A stretch of 64,000 nucleotides of DNA from Cordilura impudica (Eukaryota; Arthropoda; Insecta; Diptera; Scathophagidae). This document shows, in pieces, positions 33,056 through 43,957 of this stretch. Location: assembly GCA_963682025.1 (NCBI GenBank), contig OY821521.1:57569408-57633407 (forward strand). Direction: 5' to 3'. Both the position numbers and the translations under genes were made by a program. The notes beneath the pieces were generated by a model. It did no database searches. It saw only the letters and a program-made list of their open reading frames with translations, and was not told the DNA's origin. Numbering within the stretch: the stretch's first letter is position 1; each line of letters starts with the position of its first letter.

Positions 33056-35824
33056 TATATGGGGGATTTCATGTCAACTGCACCAACTTTTGAAACCGAT
33101 GTCTTCCAATCGGGATGAAATTTGCACCAAGGTTAGTCCTATTGGATAGTAGTTTAAACACAATTTTTCAACAAGATCGGTCCTGATCTCTCTGAGTTAG
33201 AGGGGATCAAAATTTGACATTTTGGCCAAACAGGTGTTTTTTCTCATTCATGTAACTTATTACCTATTGTTCTTAGAAAATTTTCTCCCAAAGAGTTTAG
33301 ATAGCTATTTCTTCAATATTTCGGAAAAAAATACTTTAAAAAAAAAAAAATTTGTAGACTTTTTTTTTTGCTAAATTAAAGCATTTTTTGCCTTTTTTTT
33401 AACAAGGGTTTTTTTTTTTTTTTTTTCATAAGAAAGCTTAGGATTTTTCCTTTAAGAGCTTTTTGGTCGCTTAGTGGGATGGGAGTGGGATATCTATAAA
33501 AATAAATGTTTTGTAACTCAAGACAACGGTTTTTCAATTTTTCACAAATGCACTATTTTGAATTTTTTCCTATTTGTGTCTAAAACCTTACAAATAAAAC
33601 TTATACTGAGAAACTAAACAAACTAAACTTTCCGAAGGTATATAACATACCTAACTAAAATTTTATACCATCGATACTGTAATACCCAGAATATGTTAAC
33701 CTCAGGAAAAAAATCGCTTTTTTTCTATAGAAATGTTGAAAAATTATTATTTTTTATTTATTTTTAATAATAATTAAATTAATGTATAATAATAATAATA
33801 TTAAAAATAAAAAGATAAATAATTTATTAAAATTTAATCTTAATTGCATTAGATCCATTTATATCTTAACTATTTTTATACTTAATTTATTGTAGCTGAT
33901 GAAGTATTTAAGTCTTGTAAATTTTTAAATACCCAGTCTTTCATCCAGCTTTTTTGTTGCCTTTATTTACTGGGTTTTTTTGTCAAACCTTTCTTGGCGT
34001 TACTAGCTTCAGCTGTTGATTTCGCTGCTGGTTTATTTGTTGTCTTTGGAAAGAAATCGCATTGAATAGAGGCAGAAAACTTTTTCAACTTGTGTCTTCC
34101 ATCGACAAGCGGTATAAAAGCGTGGTATTGAGCGGTGCCATCGATTGTTACCGCAGCATCGAATCTGCTCTTCAGTGTTTTCAATGTTTCCTGATGATCC
34201 TCTTTGCTACTAAAAACTATATTAGTTTCTTTACAATAACTCTTTGCCCAATGGAATAAAGCAGTCGCATCTAAGATGCGATCTTGATGAGAGCACTGAA
34301 GGCTATACTTCGCTGCATTTCTTTTAAGGTTTGCTCCAATACCATCACATGCTCCTTTACCATGAGCAGTAGGATGAAAATGCCACTCTGCTGGCATTCC
34401 AAAATCTTTTTCATGGGCCATAAGATTTTCCAAGCTACTTTTGTTTTTAAAATGTTGACGAGCTCCGTCCGAAACGTAGTATACCTTCTTTACTGTAAAT
34501 TTAGATTTTAGAAATTTTAGTATTCTCTTCTGGTACTCATAAACTGCAACGCTATCATGTTTTAAATCGTCGGATATGATTGCCATACTTTTGTGTTCCA
34601 GTTTTTCATCTTTCATGTCGTAAATAACTACTGTGAATATAGTTGCTTGGTCGTTATTGAAGTGGAATGCTTGTATGGCATCCTGAAGAACATATTTATA
34701 GTTTTCTGCGAAATCATATGAAATAACGAATTCACCAGACTTCAAATGTATCTTCAAATCCTTGAAGAATGACCATTGCTCTTTGACTAAAAAGTCATGG
34801 GTTCTCAAGTTTAGCAATCCTGTACGCATTTCTTCCACAAAATCATCCACATTTAAAATGATTGTTTTCAATGTGCATCTGTCAGTCTGAATCCAAGAAT
34901 CAAATTGGACCTCCTCTATATATTCTCGATCTAAACAGTTGATTAAATTTTCTTTGATGAATGTGGTTTTCGGGCAATTGGTACACTCACCTAAGTGGCA
35001 AGAAGTTGTTGCATTAGGACACATAGTCAATTTAAGGCAATCGCGGTAATCGTGTAAATCTTCTGCCGAATCATCTGCTAAATACTTTAAGTTGATTTCC
35101 TTCAACATCAGTTTAACATTTTCATGGTAAATGCAAACGCATACTGTGTGAGTTCCGCTGCTTTCTGCCAAAACGCAATGTTTTGGCCTCCTCGTGTTCA
35201 GATTGAAATGTTGCAAATAACTCTTTCTGTTATGTTCTGAAGATATGTTACATACCTTCGGAAAGTTTAGTTTGTCTAGTTTCTCAGTATAAGTTTTATC
35301 TGTAAGGTTTTACACACAAGTATGAAAAAATTCAAAATAGTGCATTTGTGAAAAATTGAAAAACCGTTGTCTTGAGTTACAAAACATTTATTTTGATAGT
35401 GGGATATCTATCGCACTAAGCGACCAAAAAGCTCTTAAAGGAAAAATCCTAAGCTTTCTTATGAAAAAAAAATGCCCTTTTTGAAAAAAAAAGGCAAAAA
35501 ATGCTTTAATTAGCAAAAAAAAAAATTTTTTTTTTTTTAAAGTATTTTTTTCCGAAATATTGAAGAAATAGCTATCTAAACTCTTTGGGAGAAAATTTTC
35601 TATAAACAATAGGTAATAAGTTACATGGATGAGAAAAAACACCTGTTTGGCCAAAATGTCAAATTTTGATCCCCTCTAACTCAGAGAGATCTGGACCGAA
35701 CTTGTTGAAAAATTGTGTCGGAACTACTATCTAATAGGACTAACCTTGGTGCAAATTTCATCCCGATCGGAAGACATCGGTTTCAAAAGTTGGTGCACTT
35801 GACATGAAATCCCCCATATATTTA
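33056..35824 (-). mobile_element. DNA transposon with ~580-bp terminal inverted repeats
   Basis: Outer ends are ATATATGGGGGATTTCATGT on the left and the reverse complement (GACATGAAATCCCCCATATA) on the right. The inverted repeats extend from 33056 to about 33649 and from about 35243 to 35824, with about 95 percent identity by eye and differences mostly in A/T-run lengths. Shared blocks include GAAACCGATGTCTTCC, TTGGCCAAACAGGTGTTTTT, AAGCTTAGGATTTTTCC and AAACTTTCCGAAGGTAT. The unique middle carries the 417-codon frame at 33963-35216. The exact target duplication cannot be fixed because ATAT flanks both ends. The superfamily is not recognised. Confidence 0.85.
33963..35216 (-). CDS. Putative transposase of the long-TIR transposon
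   Basis: A 417-codon frame uninterrupted by stops, opening with TTG in the given frame. The reading stays open upstream (SEHNRKSYLQHF) to a possible acceptor TATCTTCAG near 35240, so the true start is probably in an upstream exon or has been lost. Residues 60-81 form a Cys/His cluster (C60, C66, C73, H74, C78, C81), probably zinc-binding. Conserved acidic positions in VISYDFAENY (D168), YYVSDGARQHFKN (D250) and AHGKGACDGIGANLKR (D291) are spaced like a DDD/E nuclease core; this is inferred. The C terminus is basic (KKGLTKKPSK). The protein belongs to a family I know as abundant and unnamed in insects and cnidarians. Location between matching inverted repeats argues for transposase function. 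Confidence 0.7.
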   Translation of the reverse strand: MQHFNLNTRRPKHCVLAESSGTHTVCVCIYHENVKLMLKEINLKYLADDSAEDLHDYRDCLKLTMCPNATTSCHLGECTNCPKTTFIKENLINCLDREYIEEVQFDSWIQTDRCTLKTIILNVDDFVEEMRTGLLNLRTHDFLVKEQWSFFKDLKIHLKSGEFVISYDFAENYKYVLQDAIQAFHFNNDQATIFTVVIYDMKDEKLEHKSMAIISDDLKHDSVAVYEYQKRILKFLKSKFTVKKVYYVSDGARQHFKNKSSLENLMAHEKDFGMPAEWHFHPTAHGKGACDGIGANLKRNAAKYSLQCSHQDRILDATALFHWAKSYCKETNIVFSSKEDHQETLKTLKSRFDAAVTIDGTAQYHAFIPLVDGRHKLKKFSASIQCDFFPKTTNKPAAKSTAEASNAKKGLTKKPSK

Positions 35825-36880
35825 TTTATTTATTTATTAGGTCAATGGAATAAATCCTTACAGACCTGTATAAATGATATAATTACATATGTACATATAT
35901 TGAAACAATTAAATGATTTAAAAATAAAAACAAATAGTTAGGAATTTAAGAAAATAATGATATTATGCTTAATTATATCAGTATTCAACGAAAAATCAAT
36001 TAATTGATAAAGATTATTATAAACACAACAAATTCTTCTAAAAGGATCAGCTAGAGCATAGTTGGTTTGAAAAGATTTAACAAAGAGTGGTTGGAATTGG
36101 CGTGATACTCGTTGAGGAACATTAAAAGTTATATTGTTGACAAGAAAGTCAAAACAGATTTCACCATTAATTAGGTTGATCATAAATGTTACTTTTAGCA
36201 TAGTCCTACGGCTTTCCAAAGTAGGTAATTTTATTAATTTAAGTCGATCAACGTATGAAGGTAGATTAATTGCAGAATTCCAAGGTAAGCCACGTAAGCA
36301 AAAGAGTAGAAATTGTTTCTGTACAGACTCGATTCGTTGAATATGAATGTTATAGAAGGGATACCATATTATTGATCCATATTCTACCTCTAGCTTTATT
36401 AACTGTCATGGTGACGTGAGATACAAAGTTTAATTTAGGATCAAGTAGAATCCCTAAATCCAGAAAAGTATCAACAAGTTCAAGCTGATATCAGCCCAAA
36501 AAGTAGTTAGCAGGAAAAACATTATTTCTAAAAAAACGCATACATTTACATTTTTTAAATTTAGTTCCATGAGGTTACGGTTACACCACGAAAAGAAATT
36601 GTTGAGATCTGATTGAAGATGAATATGATCATTATGTTGACAGTAACTTAAAAAAATTTTAACATCATCAGCGTACATTAAAACGTTGCAAAAATTTATC
36701 ACTTTTGGAAGATCATTGATGAAAAGGGAGAAAAGAATTGGTCCAAGATGGCTGCCTTGAGGAACACCAGAAGTCACAGTAATGACTTTAGATGACTTAT
36801 TATTATACATTACACGTTGTGTTCTCTCAGAAAGATATGATTTTATCCATTTAATATAGGCCTAACTAGCTTAATTGAAA
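35825..36880 (-). pseudogene. Non-LTR retrotransposon (Jockey-like) 3' half, degraded
   Basis: The minus-strand frame 36810-36454 has VTSGVPQGSHLGPILFSLFI and NDLPKVINF, then VLMYADDVKIF, which are RT motifs with the catalytic YADD intact. After a shift near 36520 the reading is LDLGILLDPKLNFVSHVTMT, and after a stop and shift FCLRGLPWNSAINLPSYVDR. The last frame (36219-35938) has LESRRTMLKVTFMINLINGE and YALADPFRRICCVYNNLYQL, the usual C-terminal block. The element ends in a (TAAA)n tail (plus strand TTTA at 35821-35838). It lacks the endonuclease and ORF1 and is a 5'-truncated, frameshifted copy. The long-TIR transposon starts at its tail. Confidence 0.8.
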
Positions 36881-36940
36881 TATAGAAGATTATTTTTATT
36901 AGTTTTAACTTTACCCACATTATACTCATATACGCTTTAT

Positions 36941-37295
36941 TCTATAACATTAATTAGCTAGGTGATTTCTTGTGACTGATGTTTCGTTCTACTGCTTGAT
37001 CCCGATTTTAACCAAACGTACATTATTTGAAAGCCGGTTTCAAGATTTACAGATTTTTAAACTTTTTTCCTTTATTTTGAGTAAATTGCATTTAAAGTTG
37101 CTACTAACACATACATAAAATTAAACATATGATATGTGTGTGTTTATTAAATTTATTAATGTGTTTGTTAATGAGTTTGTTATCTTCACTCACAATAATA
37201 ATAAACTTTAAAAGTGTTGGTTTGTGAATTGGCTAAGTTGAAAAATAAAGTTGCCTAGAAATTGCACACGAATTTCGAGCGCTGGAACGGGCTAG
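36941..37295 (+). mobile_element. Short Helitron-like element, copy 4
   Basis: TCTATAACATTAATTAGCTA at the 5' end, and ACGAATTTCGAGCGCTGGAA followed by CGGGCTAG at the 3' end. It is about 355 bp and co-linear with copy 1. Confidence 0.75.
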
Positions 37296-37476
37296 TTATT
37301 ATTCTTTTAATCAAAAAATCCGAGGTCTATATTCCATTAGCTATATCTTAAGTTTTCAATGTTTATACTTCTAATAATATTTGCTATATCAATATCAAAC
37401 CCTACGTACATTTTTTGTAATAAAAACTTACTTGTTCTCTAAGTTTTAAACGTTTAAATAAAATAATTTTTCTTCA

Positions 37477-38005
37477 TTATACCCTATACCATTATGTGGT
37501 TGGGTTATATTGGCCTAGACCCATCTTTTCTTATACCGAAGTCATAATCACTTTCTGAGTCGATTTAGCGATATCCGTCCGTCCGTCTGTCCGTCTGTGT
37601 GTCCATGTAAACCTTGTAATCAAACTACAGGTCGCAATGATGAACATATTTTGATGAAAGTTGGTATATAAGCTTCCACTGGCCATTCCATGAACGGTGT
37701 TGAAATTGGTGGAAATCGGTCCATGTTCAGACCTAGTCCCCATATAATGACCACTACAAAATCGACTTAAATTTCCATAAGCTCCAAATTATCATATAGA
37801 TCTCAGTCAAATTGGGTTTGCGTGTGTTTATTACACCCACTAATCAATAGTCCAAAGATAAACTCAATAGGACAATTCATAGCCCCCAAATAAAGATGCT
37901 TCCATATCTTCACTTATATTTATCAAAAAACAAAAATATTGCACAGATTTTTCTCAAATTCGGTTTGTATATGTTTTTGCAAAATTCAAGTGACTTAACT
38001 AATAA
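37477..38005 (-). mobile_element. Family A repeat, truncated copy
   Basis: On the minus strand the 3' terminus (CACATAATGGTATAGGGTAT) lies at 37477. The copy contains the (GTCC)n tract at 37577 and the CATGTTCAGACCTAG...CCCCATA block. It stops near 38005, within the AAAATTCAAGTGACTTA region, so the palindromic end is missing. Confidence 0.75.
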
Positions 38006-38655
38006 TTATAATAATTATATTATATACTAATTATATTTTTTAGGCATAAATCCAAAAGGTTTCCATAAATGCCTACTTGCAATCATTAAACAAAAGAATT
38101 TCTATGTTCACAGCTAACCCCTCAGAACGTAAGACGCTTCCATATAGCTTTTTACAACACGAGTAGTAAGATCCAAGAAGATCATTTTATTTTGAAACAT
38201 ACATCTCAGAAAACTCCAGTAAAACGTAGAGTTCGCAAAATTTATGAGAGGCAACTGATCAATGAACAAATATTTTTAAAAACTCGCTTTAAAGGTATGT
38301 GATACCAAATATATCTAAATTACGTGTGCAAAATATTGGCAAAACCTATCTTTTGGATCAGAGGTACCCAAAAGAACGAAGGGGAGGTGATAGAATATCA
38401 TAGAAATTTAAATTTAATTTTACTTGTGGGCTAAAGTGTGCTACAAAACTATCTCGATCCTATATGGAATATAGCAAAACTCGTTTGTTTCGAAAATTAT
38501 GTTACAAATTTTAATATATTATTTTTCTATATTTCAGTATGTTTAGATTTTTCATCTTTTGAGGTTTAATCAAGAATAGCATAACATTGAAGAATTAACA
38601 GCATTCAACTAATTTGGTTAATTTAATTCGCCGCAACAAGTTTTTAGCTTTTTTC
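38006..38655. other. Intronic stretch without recognised element
   Basis: Less AT-rich around 38090-38370, with short open stretches and no domain that I recognise. Confidence 0.4.
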
Positions 38656-38659
38656 CAAA

Positions 38660-38935
38660 ATTTGGTTAATGTGTAACGAACGAATTTTGCATCTCAGCTG
38701 CTCATGTACTAGATATAGTAGAGGACTTAGTTTTGATCCTTGTGGAACTTCGTGGTTTGATTCCATTTGCTTGCTTTAAATTTGTACACAATAGATTTAG
38801 AGGTTTAAGTAGTCCTCAAACCAGGATAATAACTACATTGTCTCGTACTCCATTTCTCTATAGGACTGATAGAAGTTTCGTATGTGATAATGTATCAAAT
38901 GACTTACTGAAATTGATAAATAAAACCAAATAATG
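38660..38935 (-). pseudogene. Non-LTR reverse transcriptase palm fragment
   Basis: Minus-strand frames give FSKSFDTLSHTKLLSVL (RT motif A region, D of FDTLSH present), RNGVRDNVVIILV, and, after a shift, EVPQGSKLSPLLYLV (motif B). The YADD block is missing because the segment ends in sequence also found, in inverted orientation relative to the coding sense, at about 32735. Dead fragment. The open plus-strand frame 38733-38933 is its shadow. Confidence 0.6.
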
Positions 38936-39714
38936 TTCGTTATTGCTGAGAGCGTTAAACATTTTCGAAGACGATATGGCTTGGATGTAATATTTTAAAT
39001 TTATTTAAGGTTTTTTTCAGCCCAATTTTGAACAAAAATTCCGCATGAAATTTCTCACTTCTCCCTTTTCCCCTATTATGAATAAAAATTCTTTCGGAAA
39101 AAAATTCGAGGGGAAAAAAGCAGTTAAAAAAGTAAAAAAGTATATAAAAATGTAAGAATTATTTTTATAAAAAAAATGTAAATAAAAAAATTCAAATTTT
39201 ATTAATCTTGTAGGCTGAAGACCACAAATAAAGCCAAACTTTAACTTGTGTTAAGTTTAATGAGAGCCAATTCAGGCATTGATTGTGTTTTCCATAGATT
39301 CAGCCCGCAATTGACTTCTAGCAATCCTTTATCAATTTCGTTGTTGTTGTTCTACAACACCAATTTCCTCCACGAGTGAGTGCTCGCATCATAGCTATGA
39401 TTTTCATTTTTCATTTAATTTTGTTTTAAATAAATTTATTTTCGTTTGCATACACAAAAAAAAATAGAAAATTAATTGTCAATAAGCAAAACAACTGGCT
39501 TTGAAATTCGATGATGCCACTTATTAATTTTTTTATTCACGCGGAATTTATAATTGGAGAATTTTTTTCGCGAGAAAAGTATTTTCCTTGAATATTCGTA
39601 ATTGGGCTGATTAAGATTCTTAATAATGATCTCTTCCAATAGCTTTTCCATCACTGATAGTTGTGGCTATTGGTCTATAATTATTAATATTATCTTTTTA
39701 ATTATCATTAATAT
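38936..39714. other. Intronic stretch without recognised element
   Basis: AT-rich. The minus-strand frame at 39472-39654 has no recognised domain. Confidence 0.4.
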
Positions 39715-39805
39715 TATCTTTAAGAAAAGAGACTTTTTTAAATAAGGGGAACTTTTTTGAGAATAGCCAGTTTTTTAAGAAAAGGTACTTTGTGAGAAAA
39801 TAAAT
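39715..39805 (+). repeat. Motif F array, small
   Basis: AAGAAAAG.GACTTTTTTAA and TTAAGAAAAGGTACTTTGTG units. Confidence 0.6.
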
Positions 39806-39810
39806 TAATT

Positions 39811-40330
39811 TTTATACCCTCCACTCCAGTGTGCAGAGGGTATATATAAGTTTGTCATTCCGTTTGTAATAATTAGAAAAAAAATTCTGGAACCCATAAA
39901 ATATATATATTTGTGATCCTTATAACAAGCGAAGTTGATGTAGCGATGTCCGTCTGTCCGTCTGTCCGTCTGTCCGTCTGTCCGGCTGTCCGTCTGTCCG
40001 TCTGTGGAAATCACGATGACGGCTTCAATCGGATAGCTAGGGTGCTCCTTGGTATAAAAAATGATTCACTAACATCCTGAGAAGTTTGCTATTTAAAATC
40101 GTCCAAATCGGTTAATCTGGTCCCGAGAATTGAGCGAAGAATTAAAAAGTCATGAGAAAATATGATTTGAATATGTGTTCTTGTGATAACGCCCTCAATA
40201 GGGCAGATAGGGCGCTTGTTTTTAGTGAGAATGATTCACTAACATCTTGAGAAGGTTCCTGTTTTTAAATCATGACAATAGGTTTCATAGGTGCCGAGAA
40301 ATCACTGAAAAGGTAAAAAAAATATGACGT
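39811..40330 (-). mobile_element. End of a family A relative (family A2)
   Basis: Begins TTTATACCCTCCACTCCAGT, then GCAGAGGGTATATATAAGTT, a (GTCC GTCT)n tract at 39949-40003, and CGGATAGCTAGGGTGCTCC. The layout resembles the 3' end of family A read on the minus strand (TTTATACCCTATACCACTA, then the (GTCC)n tract) although the sequence is different. Its presumed opposite end is at 44825-44883. Confidence 0.6.
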
Positions 40331-40870
40331 TTTCCTATATTGTTTTCCTAAATTTTGTATTTTGTCATAGCTGTGCATGTTGTTTTTGTGGTCGTTGTGC
40401 TAATAAGATAAAAATTCATCAATATCAATATTTTTTGGTGTAATATTTAAGTTAATTAATTAATAAAAGAAACTATATAAAATCAATATCAATATTTTTA
40501 TAACATCACAAAATGTTACAAATTGATACATACTACTGTTGCCAATATCAAAATACTATAAATAATATTCATATATTCTGTATATGTATATCCATAATAA
40601 GCGCATATTAAAATAAATCGGTATTTTATTTTATTTTTACAAAATTCTGAAATTTTTAGATTTGAAAAAATAGTATGGTTTTAAGAGTTGTATTTTTAGT
40701 ACATGTATATATATATATATATACATGTATACCCTGCATACTTGCTTTCAAAAGTAGTAGGTAGGTAAGCCATAAAATATTTTTATTTACCCTGTAAAAA
40801 AAATTGTTTAGAAAAATACTATTTTTTGTCAGATGTTAATTACAATAAATTTTTAAACTTTGTTATTTAA
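40331..40870. other. AT-rich stretch with a TA palindrome
   Basis: No gene. ACATGTATATATATATATAT and its mirror form a 28-bp palindrome at 40701-40728. Confidence 0.5.
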
Positions 40871-40874
40871 TGTC

Positions 40875-41160
40875 GGAACGGAGGCAAACGCCATTTCCAA
40901 AATTTTGTTTCAACAGTTATCCACATTAAGAATAACCGCGGAGCTCAGCTCAATCAATGTGCAATGATCGAGCCTTGCCCTGGGAAACATGCGTTTATGC
41001 CTTTCTTAACACAAACGCCATTCCCAACTACCAAAAATTTTTGACACGAGCTATTCACATTATGAATAGCCGCGGAGCTCAACTCAATCATAGTGCAATG
41101 ATGAAGCTTCGCCCTGGGAAACATATATTCATGCTTTTCTTAGCACAAACCGAACTTCTT
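40875..41160 (+). repeat. Tandem duplication, ~134-bp unit, two copies
   Basis: Two copies of a unit with CGCCATT.CCAA, ACA.TATTCACATTA-GAATA, CCGCGGAGCTCA.CTCAATCA, GTGCAATGAT and GCCCTGGGAAACAT, then ATGC.TTTCTTA.CACAAAC. CCGCGG occurs at 40936 and again at 41070. GC content is higher than the surroundings. The plus frame at 40957-41172 runs through both copies but shows no recognised domain. Confidence 0.85.
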
Positions 41161-42728
41161 ATGGCACATTAAAAATAAACTAATTGAGAAGTACAATTCA
41201 TCATTACGGTGTATTATAATACTATTTTCTTATTTTACTAGTAGCTAGTAAACAAAGTGACCGTGTCATTGTGAACGAAATAGAATTGAAATTGTATGCA
41301 GATTTGTTTTACTTAAAAAACCTGTTTCTACAGATAGTGAATAAAATCCCAGTAAGCATTTTATGCAATAAATGATCATGTAGAGTCTTTTTGACTCATA
41401 TGTGCTATTAAAACAGTTATAAATGCGCCCTTTTGCTGATCACAAAATATTCTTTTGTTGGGATTAAATATTACCTTACCCGCTCTTGAGAGTCCTTTTT
41501 ATCCGCTTTTCTAATCAGTTTCGACTCATTTTTGAGTCTTATTTAATGTAATTTTTCTCTAAATCACTTTCTAAGAGAAAGCAAAAATCATTATCTAGTC
41601 TTTGTCTAATAGCGCATGTGATTAAGCAGTTTTTAATCATCAAAAGTGCTCGAAGAAGACACAGTAAGGTAATTTTTGTTAAAACAATCTTCGAAATGAT
41701 GACTGGGATATCGTATATTTTTGTTAACACACAAACATATGCATAGCAGCACGAGTAAACCGAACTCAAATTGGCTTCTTATATGTATACAGCCGAACAA
41801 AAATGAAAATACTCACCAAAGAGTAAAGTAAGCAACAATTTCATTCAGTCTTATGGAAGCTTTTGAACAAAGCAAGTCTATGTCGCGTTGTCTTGTGAAT
41901 TTTTACATTGTTTTTAATAGGTACTAGTGATGCCAGGAGATTTTTTCAGAAATCTCTACGCTTATAAAAAAAATTCCCTTTTTTCCCTACACTACTTTTT
42001 TTTAAATTTATTTTTAATTTGTACATTTTGAATTTCAATTATGTAAAAATAAAAAATATAAAAAATAAGATAAAAATATCATGAGAATTACATAAGAATA
42101 ATATAAAAAACATACAGATATTATAAAGAAAATATTTTTGCAATTCTGTTTAATTCATCTTTTTGATATGGTTAGATGTGCATTTAAAATTTACACAATT
42201 AAAGGTGTGTATTTTCCATATGTAAATTCAGTTTTACGATCCATACGTAATTCGGCGTGTGTGTCAAAATTGGCGTTTTACATACAATTCATCATTTTTG
42301 CGATCAAACGTACATATGTATTTCCGTATGACATAACCTCTAAATGTAAACAACAGCTGATTTAATTTGTGAATTTACAAAAAGTTATTGTTAAAAATAA
42401 AGTAATATATTTTTTAATTGTTAATTAATATTAAACAATTTATATTTCTTTCAATATTTATCTTTATAATTTACTCTGTTTTTCTTTCGCCACAAGCAGT
42501 ATTGTATTTTAATATGGTTGTCATGCCAAAATAGAACCTGCTCTAATTGAAAAATTTACATATGTTTTGCCAAATGTGTTGTACATAAACAGTTTTTGAA
42601 AGGGTGCACACTATGTGTACAAATTGCACGTGCTAAAACAATAAGAAAAACACAAGCAAAACACATAGTGTGAACGCAGCTTAATTAAAATGGCTTGAGA
42701 TGTTACAACTCAAACAGAATATTTGTTC
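41161..42728. other. Intronic stretch without recognised element
   Basis: AT-rich, with short open frames (41539-41769 minus, 42138-42365 plus) of hydrophobic composition and no known domain. GTTTTGCAC/GTGTACAAATTG inverted phrases near 42540-42680 may mark another small repeat. Confidence 0.4.
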
Positions 42729-43957
42729 TTGGTTTTCAGTGTTGCCGTTTTAGCTTTTTAGTTGCTAGATTTAGCAACTTTTTTTGTCGTTTAGCATCCA
42801 AAATTTATCAAAAGATGCTAGATGCTAACTTAGAATCTTTTATTAATAAAAAGTTGCTTTTAGCATCTTTTTTTGATATTGTTTTTTCATAATTTTTGAA
42901 TATATAATTTTAATGGTATTGATATGTTTTTATTTCTCAAAGTGTAGTACAGCAATTTTGTGTACTACTCCTTTTACCACACTGCTCGTTTCTTTCAACA
43001 AATATAACAAAACATTTTGAAATAGAAGAATGTAAACACCAACAACAGTTTTTAATGAATTTGAAAGTCGATTGCCAAAAAATATTATTGTATTAAAAAA
43101 ATGCCAAAATTTTCAATACAAAACACATTAAATCGGGTAAAAGAACAGATAACCAATATATTAGAAGAGTTTAAATTTATATCATCTGAAACAGAAAAAA
43201 TTCAAATCCAATGGAGTTATATCAAAGAACAAAACTGGGATACAACACTGAATACAACCTCTTTATGGATTGAAAAATTCTATTGGCGAAAATCCATTTT
43301 AGGAGTTATCAATATTTGTATTGTCTATATTAGTTTTGTCTTTCTCAAAGGCCGAAGTTGAACGTTTGTTTAGTTTAATGGCTTTAGTTAAAAGCAAACT
43401 TCGAACAGAATAAAATCCGAGTTGTTATGTTCTGTAATACGTATAAAAGAAGGATTGAAATTGAAAAATCGGTGCTGTCACACTTACAATATACCGATGT
43501 CGTTGATAAGAGTCGATCGTCAGAAAAATATCAGAGCCAAGAAGAACTTGAAGATGAAGACATCACAGAAATGTTAGATTCCATAAACCAATTATTCTAA
43601 TATAATCGTATCTTTTGATAATGTAATTTCTGTTATATTTTAAATAAAAAAAAAATCCCTCTAAAATTAATAATATTTAATTTAAGTTTAAAATAAACTC
43701 AATTTGATGTTAATAAAAATTGCAGATGAAATCCAAAATAATTTTAATTAAAATTTAAAAAATATAAATCGAAACATATGTTTTATATTAATTTTTCGAT
43801 TTAAAAACCAAAGAATTTATTAATAACTATATAATTTTTCAGTATAAAGGTAATGAAATTTGAAAAAAGAATTTAGCATCCAGTACGTTTAAGCATCTTT
43901 TTTTTTTTGCAATTTAGCATCTTTACAATTTCAAATTATGGCAATACTGTTGGTTTT
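42729..43957 (+). mobile_element. hAT element, decayed, with intact 8-bp target duplication
   Basis: TTGGTTTT at 42729-42736 is repeated exactly at 43950-43957. Between them the element begins CAGTGTTGCCGTTTTAGC and ends with GGCAATACTG, so the terminal inverted repeats are CAGTGTTGCC and CAGTATTGCC. Eight-base duplications and CAG.G-type ends are diagnostic of the hAT superfamily. The inner sequence has repeats of TTTAGCATC near both ends. Length is 1213 bp against about 2.5-4 kb for intact hAT elements, so it is internally deleted. Confidence 0.92.
43101..43600 (+). pseudogene. hAT transposase C-terminal remnant
   Basis: The frame 43101-43361 reads MPKFSIQNTLNRVKEQITN onward, and after one frameshift at about 43340-43350 continues SKAEVERLFSLMALVKSKLR and then TE followed by TAA. 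This is the conserved end of the hAT dimerisation domain (S-A-VER-FS-M-K-K-R). A further shift yields KSELLCSVIRIKEGLKLKN. The DDE core and BED zinc finger are gone. Function (transposition) is lost. It lies inside the hAT element 42737-43949. Confidence 0.85.

Noticed and set aside
40701..40728. 28-bp TA palindrome as a regulatory site
   Set aside because: An expanded TA microsatellite flanked by CATG mirror bases is expected by chance in such AT-rich DNA.
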